A stretch of DNA of 64,000 bases from Nonomuraea roseoviolacea subsp. carminata (lineage in GTDB: Bacteria > Actinomycetota > Actinomycetes > Streptosporangiales > Streptosporangiaceae). The notes beneath the pieces were generated by a model, which searched no databases, was not told the DNA's origin, and saw only the letters and a program-made list of their open reading frames with translations. The translations under genes were made by a program, and so were the position numbers. Positions 34,334 to 42,528 of this stretch are shown here, in pieces (the stretch's first letter is position 1; each line of letters begins with the position of its first letter). The DNA is taken from assembly GCF_024172185.1 (NCBI RefSeq), contig NZ_JAMZEC010000001.1, forward strand, positions 2,790,001-2,854,000. Direction: 5' to 3'.

Positions 34334-35502
34334 GCCGCCGCTCCTTCCGCGCGGGCGTCCCCCTCGTGCCTCCGGCGCCTCTCGCGCCAGGCGGCGGCGA
34401 GCAGTTCGTACGAGCGGACCCGGTCGGCGTGGTCGTGGGTGATCGTGGTGACGAGCAGCTCGTCGGCGCCGGTGACGCGACGCAGCACGTCCAGCCGCTC
34501 GGCGACCCGGTCGGGCGTGCCGACGAAGCGCGTGTCGATCCGGTCCGCGACGAGCGCGCGCTCCTCCTCGGTCCAGGAGTGGGCGCGGGCCTGCTCGGGC
34601 GTCGGGTAGGGCGGCGCGCCGGCGCCGGTGCGGATGTCGCGCACCCACAGCCCGTACGGCTCGGCCAGCTCGGCCGCGGTGGCGTCGTCGGGCGCCACGA
34701 GCACGTCCGCCGAGACGATCACGTACGGCCGGGCCAGCTCCTCCGACGGCTTGAACGCCTCCCGGTAGGCGGCCACGGCCTCCAGCACCGACGCCGGGCT
34801 GACGTGGTAGTTGGCCGCGAACGGCAGCCCGCGCTCGCCCGCCACCCGGGCGCTCTCGCCGCCGCTGCTGCCGAGGACCCACACCTCCACGTCGGCGCCC
34901 TCGCCGGGCACGGCGTGGACGGGCCGGCCGTCCGGCGCGCGGTACTCACCGCGCAGGAAGGCGAGGATGTCGTCCACCTGGTCGGGGAAGGCGGGCGACC
35001 GGCCGCCGGGCTGCTTGAGCAGCGACGCCTGGAAGGTGAGCCATGGAGAGGCGATGAGCGGGCGGAAGTCGAAGGGCGGCGGGATGAGCAGCCCGTCCAC
35101 GACGCGTCTCTCATGGGAGACCGGCTCCGGCGGCGCCACGGGTGTCTCGCCGGGGGCGCGGTCGCGGTGGCCGGAGCGGCCGAGCCCGAGGTCGACGCGG
35201 CCCGGGTGGAGCGCCTCGATCAGCCCGAACTGCTCGACGACGGCCAGCGCCGTCTGGTGCCCGAGCTGGACGGCCCCGGACCCGACGCGGATGCGGCTGG
35301 TCGCGGCGGCCACGAGCCCGATGAGCACGGCCGGCGCGGAGCTCGCCACCCCGGCGGCGAGGTGGTGCTCGGCCAGCCAGTACCGGTGATAGCCGAGCTC
35401 CTCGGCCCGGCGGGCGAGGTCGAGGGTGTTGCGCAGGGCGTCGCGGGCGCTCGCCCCGGACGGGATGGGCGACAGGTCGAGGACGGAGAGCGGGGTGGTC
35501 AT
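34330..35502 (-). CDS. luciferase-like (LLM) flavin-dependent monooxygenase
   Basis: 390 residues. [44 protein letters not shown] and [44 protein letters not shown] are standard in the bacterial luciferase family subgroup 1 (MsnO8-type). It uses FMNH2 and O2 to oxidise a small molecule. Third or fourth enzyme of the monooxygenase set. ATG 35502 overlaps the previous stop. Confidence 0.92.
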   Translation of the reverse strand: MTTPLSVLDLSPIPSGASARDALRNTLDLARRAEELGYHRYWLAEHHLAAGVASSAPAVLIGLVAAATSRIRVGSGAVQLGHQTALAVVEQFGLIEALHPGRVDLGLGRSGHRDRAPGETPVAPPEPVSHERRVVDGLLIPPPFDFRPLIASPWLTFQASLLKQPGGRSPAFPDQVDDILAFLRGEYRAPDGRPVHAVPGEGADVEVWVLGSSGGESARVAGERGLPFAANYHVSPASVLEAVAAYREAFKPSEELARPYVIVSADVLVAPDDATAAELAEPYGLWVRDIRTGAGAPPYPTPEQARAHSWTEEERALVADRIDTRFVGTPDRVAERLDVLRRVTGADELLVTTITHDHADRVRSYELLAAAWRERRRRHEGDARAEGAAA

Positions 35503-36533
35503 GCGAGGGCCTCCGGGAAGGGCCGGCTGGGGATCTCCTTGCGCAGCACGGGCGCGATCTCGGCCTGGAAGAGCTCCAGCGCCTCGCGGTGCTGCTTGTC
35601 GGTCAGGCCGTCGGCGTCGGCGTGCAGGTGCATGACCTCGTGGCCGAAGCGCGCGTGGTAGCGGTGGACCTTGTCGATGATCTGCTGCGGGCTGCCGACG
35701 AGGATGGAGCCGCGCTCGACGGCGTCCTCCAGCGAGTCGAAGACGGGCCGCACCCCGTGCCTGGCGAACAGGGCGCGGCGGGCGTCGAAGATCGGGCGGT
35801 AGGTCTCGACGGCCTCCTGGGAGGTGCGGGCGGCGTAGTACCCGGCGGTGCCGGCCCCCACGAGCGCGTCGGCGGGGTCGTGGCCGTAGTGGGCCCAGCG
35901 TTCGCGGTAGTGGTCGATGAGCTCGGCGTACGGCTCGATGGGGTTGGTGACGTTGGCCGAGAACAGCGGGTCGCCGTACCTGGCGGCCAGGTCGACGGAG
36001 TCCTTGCTGGTGGCGCTGCCGTGCCAGACGCGGATCGGCCGCTGGAGCGGGCGCGGCCAGGTCTCGGCGTCGGTGAGCGACGGGCGGAAGCGGCCCTGCC
36101 AGGTGACCTTGTCCTCGCGCCAGAGCCGCCGGAACAGCTCGTAGCCCTCCTGGTTGCGCGCCCACTGGTCGTCGGCGGTGACGTGGAACAGCTCGGCCTG
36201 GGCCGTGCCGTTGCCCTTGCCGATGATCAGTTCGAGGCGGCCTCCGGACAGGTGGTCGAGGGTGGCGTAGTCCTCGTAGGCGCGTACGGGGTCGAGCAGG
36301 CTGAGCGTGGTGACGGCGGTGAACAGGCGGATGCGGGAGGTACGGGCGGCGATGTGGCTGAGCACGACCGGCGGCGAGGAGGAGAGGAACGGCCGCTCGT
36401 GCCGCTCCCCGACGCCGAACCCGTCGAACCCGAGCTCCTCGGCGAGCACGGCGTTGTCGACGACCTCGCGGAAGCGCTCGGTGGCGGACCTGCGGCCGTC
36501 GTGCGCGATCAGGGTGATGGCCAGGAACTTCAT
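35499..36533 (-). CDS. LLM class flavin-dependent monooxygenase
   Basis: 344 residues. [74 protein letters not shown] is the luciferase-like barrel with the flavin-contact G-E-R-H segment. C-terminal [31 protein letters not shown]. Substrate unknown. ATG 36533 within the stop of the preceding gene. Confidence 0.92.
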   Translation of the reverse strand: MKFLAITLIAHDGRRSATERFREVVDNAVLAEELGFDGFGVGERHERPFLSSSPPVVLSHIAARTSRIRLFTAVTTLSLLDPVRAYEDYATLDHLSGGRLELIIGKGNGTAQAELFHVTADDQWARNQEGYELFRRLWREDKVTWQGRFRPSLTDAETWPRPLQRPIRVWHGSATSKDSVDLAARYGDPLFSANVTNPIEPYAELIDHYRERWAHYGHDPADALVGAGTAGYYAARTSQEAVETYRPIFDARRALFARHGVRPVFDSLEDAVERGSILVGSPQQIIDKVHRYHARFGHEVMHLHADADGLTDKQHREALELFQAEIAPVLRKEIPSRPFPEALA

Positions 36534-37708
36534 CGTGCCCCCACGGGGAGGTGGCGGTTGACCGGCCGGGGCAGGCCGAGCAGCCCGCGCAGGGTGCCGG
36601 CCTCGTAGGCGTCGCGGAACGCGCCGCGCCGGCGCAGCGCGGAGGTGAGGCCGCGGGTGACGGCCTTGAGGTCGTGCGGCAGGCCGCCGGGCCGCAGCCG
36701 GAAGCCCTGGATGCCGGCGTCGCGCCAGTCGAGCAGCAGGTCGGCCAGCTCTTCGGGGGTTCCGGTGAAGACGGCGGCGTCGGACGCGGCTCCCTCGAAG
36801 GCGGCCCCGTCCAGCTCGTCCAGCCGCGCCTTGCGCTCCGCGGCGCCCGCGCCCAGGAACACGACCAGGTCGGCGAAGATCTTCAGCGGCTCCCCCGTAC
36901 GGGGCAGCGCCCTGATCTGGCGCACCAGCGCGGCGGCGCCCTCCCGGTCGGACGGCGTCACGAACACGACGTCCGCCGAGCGGGCCGCCAGCTCCAGCGC
37001 CGGACCGGCGTGGGCGAGCAGGGCGACGACCGGCTGTCCCTGCGGCGGGCGCGGCGTGATCGACGGCCCCTTGACGTCGAACCACCGCCCGCGGAAGTCG
37101 GCGTAGTGCAGCCGGTCGCGGTCGAGGAAGCGGCCCGTGGCCACGTCGCGGATCTCGGCGCCGTCCTCCCAGCTGTCCCAGAGGCTGCGGGCCACCTCGA
37201 CCGCGTCGCCGGCCTCGTCGAGCAGGTCGGCGACGTGGTACGGCTCCAGCACGTCCGGCAGGTCGCGGCGGCCGAAGTGGCGGGCCTCCTCGGCCCGGGC
37301 GGAGATCTGCGGCCGCCAGCCGGCCCGGCCGCCGCTGACGTGGTCGAGCGTGGCGATGCCGATGGCGACGTGGAACGGCTCGGTGTGGGTGGTCGTCGCC
37401 GTGGGCACCAGGCCGATGCGCGTGGTGACCGGGGCGAGCCGCGCGGCGAGGAGCACGGCGTCCAGCCGGCCCGTCACGTGGCCGGTGCGGTCGGGCGGCG
37501 CCTGGGGGCCCAGGGCGTCCTCGATGGTGACGAAGTCGAGCAGGCCGCGCTCGGCCTCCGCGACGAGCCCGGTCCAGTAGCCGGCCGAGAAGAGCCGGGC
37601 GGGCCGGGCCGGCGGCTCGCGCCAGGCCGCCGGGTGCCGGCCCGCCCCGTCGAGGGCGACGGCGAGGTGCAGATGATCCGTCGCGGGGGTGTCGGAACGG
37701 TCGTTCAT
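36530..37708 (-). CDS. LLM class flavin-dependent monooxygenase, NtaA-like branch
   Basis: 392 residues. [76 protein letters not shown] and the W-D-S-W-E-D-G segment match the nitrilotriacetate/alkanesulfonate-type monooxygenases. Residues [33 protein letters not shown] are a signature of this branch. ATG 37708 is coupled by ATGA to the second micro-ORF and has GGGAGG upstream. Confidence 0.9.
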   Translation of the reverse strand: MNDRSDTPATDHLHLAVALDGAGRHPAAWREPPARPARLFSAGYWTGLVAEAERGLLDFVTIEDALGPQAPPDRTGHVTGRLDAVLLAARLAPVTTRIGLVPTATTTHTEPFHVAIGIATLDHVSGGRAGWRPQISARAEEARHFGRRDLPDVLEPYHVADLLDEAGDAVEVARSLWDSWEDGAEIRDVATGRFLDRDRLHYADFRGRWFDVKGPSITPRPPQGQPVVALLAHAGPALELAARSADVVFVTPSDREGAAALVRQIRALPRTGEPLKIFADLVVFLGAGAAERKARLDELDGAAFEGAASDAAVFTGTPEELADLLLDWRDAGIQGFRLRPGGLPHDLKAVTRGLTSALRRRGAFRDAYEAGTLRGLLGLPRPVNRHLPVGAR

Positions 37709-37749
37709 GGGGTCCTCCCAGGCGCGGCCGGGTGCGAGAGGGCGGTCAT
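37705..37749 (-). CDS. 14-codon coupled micro-ORF (second)
   Basis: ATG 37749 to TGA 37705: [14 protein letters not shown]. It has its own GGAGG site, starts in the stop of the first micro-ORF and ends in the ATGA that starts the next monooxygenase. It arose by 41-bp duplication. It is likely to be translated, but the peptide may have no function of its own. Confidence 0.4.
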   Translation of the reverse strand: MTALSHPAAPGRTP

Positions 37750-37810
37750 GGAGTCCTCCGGGGGGCGGCCGGGCGTGGGAAGGCGGTCATGGAGTCCTCC
37801 GCGGCGCGGC
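37706..37810. repeat. 41-bp tandem repeat carrying ribosome site and ATGA
   Basis: Three copies of GGAGGACYCCATGA are placed with their ATG at 37790, 37749 and 37708, an exact 41-base step, with CCGGCCGC in each unit. 41 equals a 45-base micro-ORF minus the 4-base overlap, so each duplication kept start-stop coupling. Confidence 0.85.
37746..37790 (-). CDS. 14-codon coupled micro-ORF (first)
   Basis: ATG 37790 lies in the ATGA stop of the large NtaA-like gene, with CGGAGGACTCC upstream. Product M-T-A-F-P-R-P-A-A-P-R-R-T-P; the A-P-R-R-T-P ending equals the C-terminus of the large gene, since both read through the same ribosome-site DNA. Function as a peptide unlikely; it probably passes ribosomes along the operon. 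Confidence 0.4.
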   Translation of the reverse strand: MTAFPRPAAPRRTP

Positions 37811-39136
37811 GAGGCCGAGGTGGTCGCGCAGGGTGGTGCCGGTGTACTCGGTGCGGAACACGCCGCGTTCCTGGAGGATCGGGACGACACGGTCCACGAA
37901 CGGGTCCAGCCCGCCCGGCGTCAGGTGCGGCACGAGGATGAAGCCGTCGGCGGCCTCCGCCTCGACGAACTCCTCCATGCGCCGCGCGACGGTCTCCGGC
38001 GAGCCGACGAACGACTGCCGGCCGGTCATCTCGATGACCAGGTCGCGGATGGACAGCCGCTTCTCCTCGGCCACGGCCCGCCACTTGGCGGCCACGGCCA
38101 GGCGGTCGGCGACCTGGACCCGGCCCTGGGAGATGCCCGCGTCGGCCGCCGGCTCCACGTCCGGCAGTGGCCCCTCGGGGTCGTGCGCGGACATGTCCCG
38201 CCCCCAGATCTGCTCCAGGAACGCGGTCGCGGTCTGCGGGCCGACCTGGAGGCGGCGGATCTCCGCGGCGTTCTCGGCCGCCTCGGCGTCGGTGTCGCCG
38301 AGCGCGTAGGTGGCCGCGGGCATGATCTTCAGCTCGTGCGGCTCGCGGCCGTGGCGGGCCAGGCGGCGCTTGACGTCGGCGTAGAAGGCCCGGCCGTCCT
38401 CCAGCGTGCCGTGACGGCTGAAGATGACGTCGGCGTTGGCGGCGGCGAACTCCCTGCCCTCGTCGGAGTCGCCCGCCTGGATGATCACGGGGTGGCCCTG
38501 GGGACTGCGGGGGAGGGTGAAGCGGCCCTGGACGGTGAAGTGCCGGCCGTGGTGGCGGACCTCGCCGACGGCGCCGGGCCGGACGAACCGGCCGAGCTCC
38601 TGGTCAGCGGCCACGGCGTCGGGCCGCCAGGAGTCCCACAGCGCGCGGGCGAGGCGCAGGAACTCCTCGGCCCGGGTGTAGCGGTCGGCGCGGTCGAGGA
38701 AGCCGCCGCGCCGGAAGTTCTCGCCGGTGAAGGCGTCGGAGGTGGTGACGACGTTCCAGGCGGCGCGGCCCTCGCTGAGGTGGTCGAGGGTGGCCAGGCG
38801 CCGGGCCAGCTCGTACGGCTCGTTGAAGGTGGCGCTGACGGTGCCCGCGAGGCCGAGCCGCTCGGTGACGGCGGCGAGCGCGGACAGCACGGTCAGCGAC
38901 TCGGGGCGGCCCGCCACGTCGAGGTCGTGGACGCGGCCCTTGAGCTCGCGCAGCCGCAGGCCCTCGGCGAGGAAGAAGAAGTCGAACCGGCCGCGCTCGG
39001 CGGTCCTGGCGAGGTGGAGGAAGGAGGCGAAGTCGATCTGGCTGCCGGAGCGGGGGTCGGTCCAGACGGTGGTGTTGTTGACGCCGGGGAAGTGGGCGGC
39101 GAGGTGGAGTCTTCGGCGCGATGCGGTGCGCGGCAT
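37787..39136 (-). CDS. NtaA/DmoA-type FMN-dependent monooxygenase
   Basis: 449 residues. LHLAAHFPGVNNTTVWTDPRSGSQIDFASFLHLARTAERGRFDFFFLAEGLRLRE is the NtaA/SnaA/DszA N-terminus; AGTVSATFNEPYELARRLATLDHLSEGRAAWNVVTTSDAFTGENFRRGGF and PRSPQGHPVIIQAGDSDEGREFAAANADVIFSRHGTLEDG are hallmark blocks. Relatives oxidise nitrilotriacetate, dimethyl sulfide or dibenzothiophene sulfone with FMNH2. First gene of the long leftward operon; ATG 39136, promoter at 39220-39248. Confidence 0.94.
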   Translation of the reverse strand: MPRTASRRRLHLAAHFPGVNNTTVWTDPRSGSQIDFASFLHLARTAERGRFDFFFLAEGLRLRELKGRVHDLDVAGRPESLTVLSALAAVTERLGLAGTVSATFNEPYELARRLATLDHLSEGRAAWNVVTTSDAFTGENFRRGGFLDRADRYTRAEEFLRLARALWDSWRPDAVAADQELGRFVRPGAVGEVRHHGRHFTVQGRFTLPRSPQGHPVIIQAGDSDEGREFAAANADVIFSRHGTLEDGRAFYADVKRRLARHGREPHELKIMPAATYALGDTDAEAAENAAEIRRLQVGPQTATAFLEQIWGRDMSAHDPEGPLPDVEPAADAGISQGRVQVADRLAVAAKWRAVAEEKRLSIRDLVIEMTGRQSFVGSPETVARRMEEFVEAEAADGFILVPHLTPGGLDPFVDRVVPILQERGVFRTEYTGTTLRDHLGLAAPRRTP

Positions 39137-39219
39137 GGTCTACCGGGCCCGCTGGTGGCGGTGGGATGTCCGGATGGTCACGGGTCTCCTCGGTTGGGGT
39201 GGCCGAATAACCTATAAAA

Positions 39220-39248
39220 ACTGTAGGAAAACTAGGTATCCCGGTCAA
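39220..39248 (-). promoter_or_regulatory. sigma-70-type promoter of the monooxygenase-ABC operon
   Basis: On the minus strand TTGACC (39243-39248) and TACAGT (39220-39225) are separated by exactly 17 bases. The surrounding stretch 39205-39250 is AT-rich, and ACCTA (39234-39238) with TAGGT (39209-39213) flank the -10 as a possible operator. Transcription would start near 39213, about 77 bases before the first ATG. Confidence 0.7.
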
Positions 39249-39330
39249 CCCTCTTTTGTCCCCTTCTGCCGTGCTTTCATCGGGTGCCGCGCACCGTGAG
39301 ACGCGGGGCCGGTCGTGTGACCATGGAGGT

Positions 39331-40344
39331 ATGGCGGAGACGATGACGGCGTGGGTGGTGGCCCGGCCGGGACCCGTGGCCGGCGGCCCCCTGGAGCGCG
39401 TGCGCCTGCCCGTCCCCGAGCCCGGCCCCGGCGAGGTGCTGGTCAGGGTCGAGGTGTGCGCCGTCTGCCGCACCGATCTCCACCTGGCGGAGGGCGACCT
39501 GACCCCGCGCCGCCCCCGCACCGTCCCCGGGCACGAGGTCGTGGGCCGGGTCGCGGGCCGCGGCCCCGGCGCCGACCTGCCCGACGGCGCCCGCGTGGGC
39601 GTGGCGTGGCTCCGCTCGACCTGCGGCGTCTGCCGCTACTGCCGCCGGGGCGCCGAGAACCTGTGCCCCCGCTCCCGCTACACCGGCTGGGACGCCGACG
39701 GCGGCTACGCCGAGTACCTGACCGTCCCGCAGGACTTCGCCTACCCCCTCCCCGCCGATCCGCCGGCCGAGAAGCTGGCGCCGCTGCTCTGCGCGGGCAT
39801 CATCGGCTACCGGGCGCTGCTGCGCGCCGAGCTGCCGCCGGGCGGGCGGCTCGGCGTGTACGGGTTCGGCGCGTCGGCGCACCTGACCGCCCAGGTGGCC
39901 ATCGCCCAGGGGGCGACCGTGCACGTGCTGACCCGCGCCCCGGAGGCCCGGCGGCTGGCGCTCGACCTGGGCGCCGCCTCGGCGGGCGACGCCTACGACG
40001 CCCCGCCGGAGCCGCTGGACGCCGCCATCCTGTTCGCGCCCGTGGGCGACCTGGTGCCGGTGGCGCTGGCCGCCCTGGACCGGGGCGGCACGCTGGCCGT
40101 GGCCGGCATCCACCTGACCGACGTCCCGTCCCTGAACTACCAGGAGCACCTGTTCCAGGAGCGCACGCTGCGCAGCGTCACCGCCAACACGCGCGCCGAC
40201 GGCCGCGCCCTGCTGGAGCACGCCGCCCGCAGCCCGCTGCACGTCACGACCGTGCCGTACGGGCTGGACGAGGCCGGCCGGGCCCTCGCCGACCTGGCCG
40301 CCGACCGGATCACCGGCGCTGCCGTCCTGCACATGAACGCCTGA
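39331..40344 (+). CDS. zinc-dependent alcohol dehydrogenase, AdhA-like
   Basis: About 337 residues of the medium-chain dehydrogenase family. Catalytic zinc: [13 protein letters not shown] (Cys), PGHEVVG (His-Glu) and [12 protein letters not shown] (Cys). Structural zinc: [16 protein letters not shown] with four cysteines. Cofactor loop [20 protein letters not shown] (GxGxxA variant). It oxidises alcohols or reduces aldehydes with NAD(P). ATG 39331 or 39343; GGAG occurs before each but at awkward distance. Divergent from the monooxygenase operon. Confidence 0.93.
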   Translation: MAETMTAWVVARPGPVAGGPLERVRLPVPEPGPGEVLVRVEVCAVCRTDLHLAEGDLTPRRPRTVPGHEVVGRVAGRGPGADLPDGARVGVAWLRSTCGVCRYCRRGAENLCPRSRYTGWDADGGYAEYLTVPQDFAYPLPADPPAEKLAPLLCAGIIGYRALLRAELPPGGRLGVYGFGASAHLTAQVAIAQGATVHVLTRAPEARRLALDLGAASAGDAYDAPPEPLDAAILFAPVGDLVPVALAALDRGGTLAVAGIHLTDVPSLNYQEHLFQERTLRSVTANTRADGRALLEHAARSPLHVTTVPYGLDEAGRALADLAADRITGAAVLHMNA

Positions 40345-40353
40345 CGCCCCGGC

Positions 40354-40422
40354 TCACCCGCACGGTCGTGCGCGGCTCTCCGCCGTCTCGACTACCGGCC
40401 GGTCGCCCGCCGCCGCCTTCAT
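40354..40422 (-). CDS. 22-codon ORF coupled to the universal stress gene
   Basis: ATG 40422 overlaps the stop of the universal stress protein gene (ATGA) and has GAGGAGG upstream. Product M-K-A-A-A-G-D-R-P-V-V-E-T-A-E-S-R-A-R-P-C-G. No family. It may be real, or a remnant of a gene once coupled here. Confidence 0.35.
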   Translation of the reverse strand: MKAAAGDRPVVETAESRARPCG

Positions 40423-41294
40423 GGTGTCCTCCTCGGAGCCGGGACGACCGCCACCGGACAGGGCGCGTGCTCGGCCATGGCCGGCACGACCGCGCCCAGG
40501 CTCCCCGGGTGGCGGCTGCGCACGCTGCCCACGACGAGCAGCGTCGCGCCGTCCGACGCGGCCCGCAGCGCCTCCCCCGGCGCGGCGACGACGGTCCGGC
40601 GCTCGACGGCGACCTCGGGGTAGCGGACGGTCCACGGCTCCATCCGCTCGTCCATGCCCTTGCGTGCGGCGGCGGCCAGGCCCTCGACGTCGGGCTCGGG
40701 CGCCATGCTGACGCCCCAGGCCGTCGGCAGCGGGTGCACGGCGTGCACCACCAGCAGGCGGAGCTGCCGCAGCGCCGCCTCGGCCAGGGCGAACTCCACC
40801 GCCTCGTCCGGCGTGCCCTCGCTCAGCCCGAGCACCACGGGACCGGGGTCGGCCGGGGCCGGGATCGGGCCGGGCCCGCGCACGACGATCACCGGGGCGT
40901 GCGCGTGCGCGGCGACGTAGGCAGTGACGGAGCCCACCACCGACCTGGCCAGCGCGCCGAGCCCGCGGCAGCCGAGCACCACCATGTCCGCCTCGGCCGA
41001 CAGCTCGACGAGGCGCTCGGCGGGCGGCCCCTCGTACAGGTCGGTGGCGACGTCACTGATCGTGCTGGAGGAGCGGGCGCATTCCGCGCCGTGGTACAGG
41101 ACGTGCTCGGCGGCCTTGCGCAGGTGCTCCTTGGCCTCGTCGGGGGCCTCACCGTACGGCCAGCGCCACGCGTGGGCGACCGTCAGCGGCAGCTTGCGCA
41201 GCTCGCACTCGTCCATGGCCCAGTCGAGGGCCTGCATCGAGAAGTCCGAGCCGTCGTAGCCGACGACGATTCCGTACGCTCCCGTCATGGTCAT
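40419..41294 (-). CDS. universal stress protein, two Usp domains
   Basis: About 291 residues. Domain 1 starts GIVVGYDGSDFSMQALDWAM and ends VVLGCRGLGALARSVVGSVTAYVAAHAHAPVIVV; domain 2 starts PVVLGLSEGTPDEAVEFALAEA and ends LLVVGSVRSRHPGSLGAVVPAMAEHAPCPVAVV. The G-x2-G-x9-G-S/T ATP loop is clear in domain 1 and altered in domain 2. Tandem Usp proteins respond to hypoxia or stress in actinomycetes. Start ATG 41294 or 41288. Downstream of the GCS2 gene by under 30 bases, so one operon. Confidence 0.93.
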   Translation of the reverse strand: MTMTGAYGIVVGYDGSDFSMQALDWAMDECELRKLPLTVAHAWRWPYGEAPDEAKEHLRKAAEHVLYHGAECARSSSTISDVATDLYEGPPAERLVELSAEADMVVLGCRGLGALARSVVGSVTAYVAAHAHAPVIVVRGPGPIPAPADPGPVVLGLSEGTPDEAVEFALAEAALRQLRLLVVHAVHPLPTAWGVSMAPEPDVEGLAAAARKGMDERMEPWTVRYPEVAVERRTVVAAPGEALRAASDGATLLVVGSVRSRHPGSLGAVVPAMAEHAPCPVAVVPAPRRTP

Positions 41295-41321
41295 GGCTCT
41301 CACCCCGTTCCATCCCCGAGC

Positions 41322-42416
41322 TCACGAGACGGTGGCCTCCGCCAGCAGGCGGGCGAACTCCTGAGGCGTCTCGGCCGCCGCCCACAGCACCCGCTGGCGC
41401 GCGGCGCCCGTCCCCCGTTCGCGGGCGCGCCGGAGCAGGTCCGCGATCAGGTCGGCGTCCGGGACGCGGTCGAGCAGCGTCTCCAGCATGTGCTCGTGGT
41501 TCACCACCCGGCCCGTGTACGGGTGGCGGGTGGGCGCGCTCAGGCCGTGGTGTGCGGCGGCGTTCAGCGCGGCGGCGATCCGGACGTCGCCGATGCGCCT
41601 GATCGGCACGCCGGCCCGCAGCTCGGCGACGGCCAGCCCGACGACGGCCCGCGCCAGGCTGGTGATCAGGACGGTGTCGTCCACGGACAGGCAGGTGTCC
41701 ATGATGCGCAGCTCGATCGTCGGGTAGCGGCAGGACAGCCGGGCGTGGAAGTACACGCCGCGCTCGTCGATCGCGTGCCCCCGGCGGATCAGCCTGTTCA
41801 CGGCGGCGTCGTAGTCGCCGACCGACCGCCACGCCTTGGGAGCCATGGCCGAGGGCCAGCGGGCCCAGCGCCGGTACCGCTTGCTCTGCCACCCGGTGTC
41901 GCGGCCGTGGGCGATCGGCGAGTTGGCGCTGACGGCGAGCAGCGTGGCCAGCCACGGCCGCACCCGGGTCAGCACCTGGACGCCCAGCTCCCGCGAGGGC
42001 ATGCCGACGTGGACGTGGCAGCCGCAGGTGCCGGTGCAGGCCAGCAGCGCGCCGAAGCGCCTGGCCAGCTCCCGGTAGCGGGGGTCGGGTGTCACGGCGT
42101 AGGCGCCCGGCATGCGGCCCGGGGCGACGCCGCAGGCCACGAGACGGCAGCCGTTCTCGGCCGCGGCCTGGGCCGCGCGGCGGCGCAGCGTCCGGAGCTG
42201 CCGGCCCGCCTCCTCCGGGCATCCGCACACGCAGGTGACGGTCTCCAGCTGGTAGCGCATGGCCTCGGGTTTGACGTGCTCGTCGCCCAGGAGGTCGATG
42301 AGCTCGGGCGCGAGCAGCGCCAGTTCGCCGTCGGCGCTGTTCAGGAGGAGGAACTCCTCCTCCACGCCCACGGTGAGCGTCCGGTCCGCGGACCGGACCG
42401 CCGCGGTGGTGACCAT
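41322..42416 (-). CDS. glutamate-cysteine ligase family 2 (YbdK-like carboxylate-amine ligase)
   Basis: 364 residues. LTVGVEEEFLLLN, ETVTCVCGCPEEAGRQLRTLRRRAAQAA, TGTCGCHVHVGMPSRELGVQVLTRVRPWLATLLAVSANSP, and YPTIELRIMDTCLSVDDTVLITSLARAVV are the GCS2 blocks for ATP, Mg2+ and glutamate. Relatives make gamma-glutamylcysteine or related amides. Actinomycetes use mycothiol rather than glutathione, so the true amine is unknown. Same operon as the universal stress gene. Confidence 0.93.
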   Translation of the reverse strand: MVTTAAVRSADRTLTVGVEEEFLLLNSADGELALLAPELIDLLGDEHVKPEAMRYQLETVTCVCGCPEEAGRQLRTLRRRAAQAAAENGCRLVACGVAPGRMPGAYAVTPDPRYRELARRFGALLACTGTCGCHVHVGMPSRELGVQVLTRVRPWLATLLAVSANSPIAHGRDTGWQSKRYRRWARWPSAMAPKAWRSVGDYDAAVNRLIRRGHAIDERGVYFHARLSCRYPTIELRIMDTCLSVDDTVLITSLARAVVGLAVAELRAGVPIRRIGDVRIAAALNAAAHHGLSAPTRHPYTGRVVNHEHMLETLLDRVPDADLIADLLRRARERGTGAARQRVLWAAAETPQEFARLLAEATVS

Positions 42417-42446
42417 GGCGTCACCTCCTCGCCCGTCACGCCGGTT

Positions 42447-42490
42447 GCGCCGGAGGGGGAGCCGTGTGGGGTAACTACCCTCTCCGGCGC
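42447..42490 (-). terminator. hairpin after the decarboxylase gene
   Basis: GCGCCGGAG (42447-42455) pairs with CTCCGGCGC (42482-42490), extended inward by GGG/CCC, in the 112-base gap between the decarboxylase stop and the GCS2 start. No T-run follows. It probably ends the decarboxylase transcript. Confidence 0.65.
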
Positions 42491-42528
42491 CTTCTCACGC
42501 GGCGTCCTCGCAGGTCAAGCACGGTTCA

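Noticed and set aside
36551..39217. Very long plus-strand open frame antisense to the monooxygenase genes
   Set aside because: Typical GC-rich shadow frame: low-complexity Gly/Val/Glu-rich product, no ribosome site, and strong family matches on the other strand.
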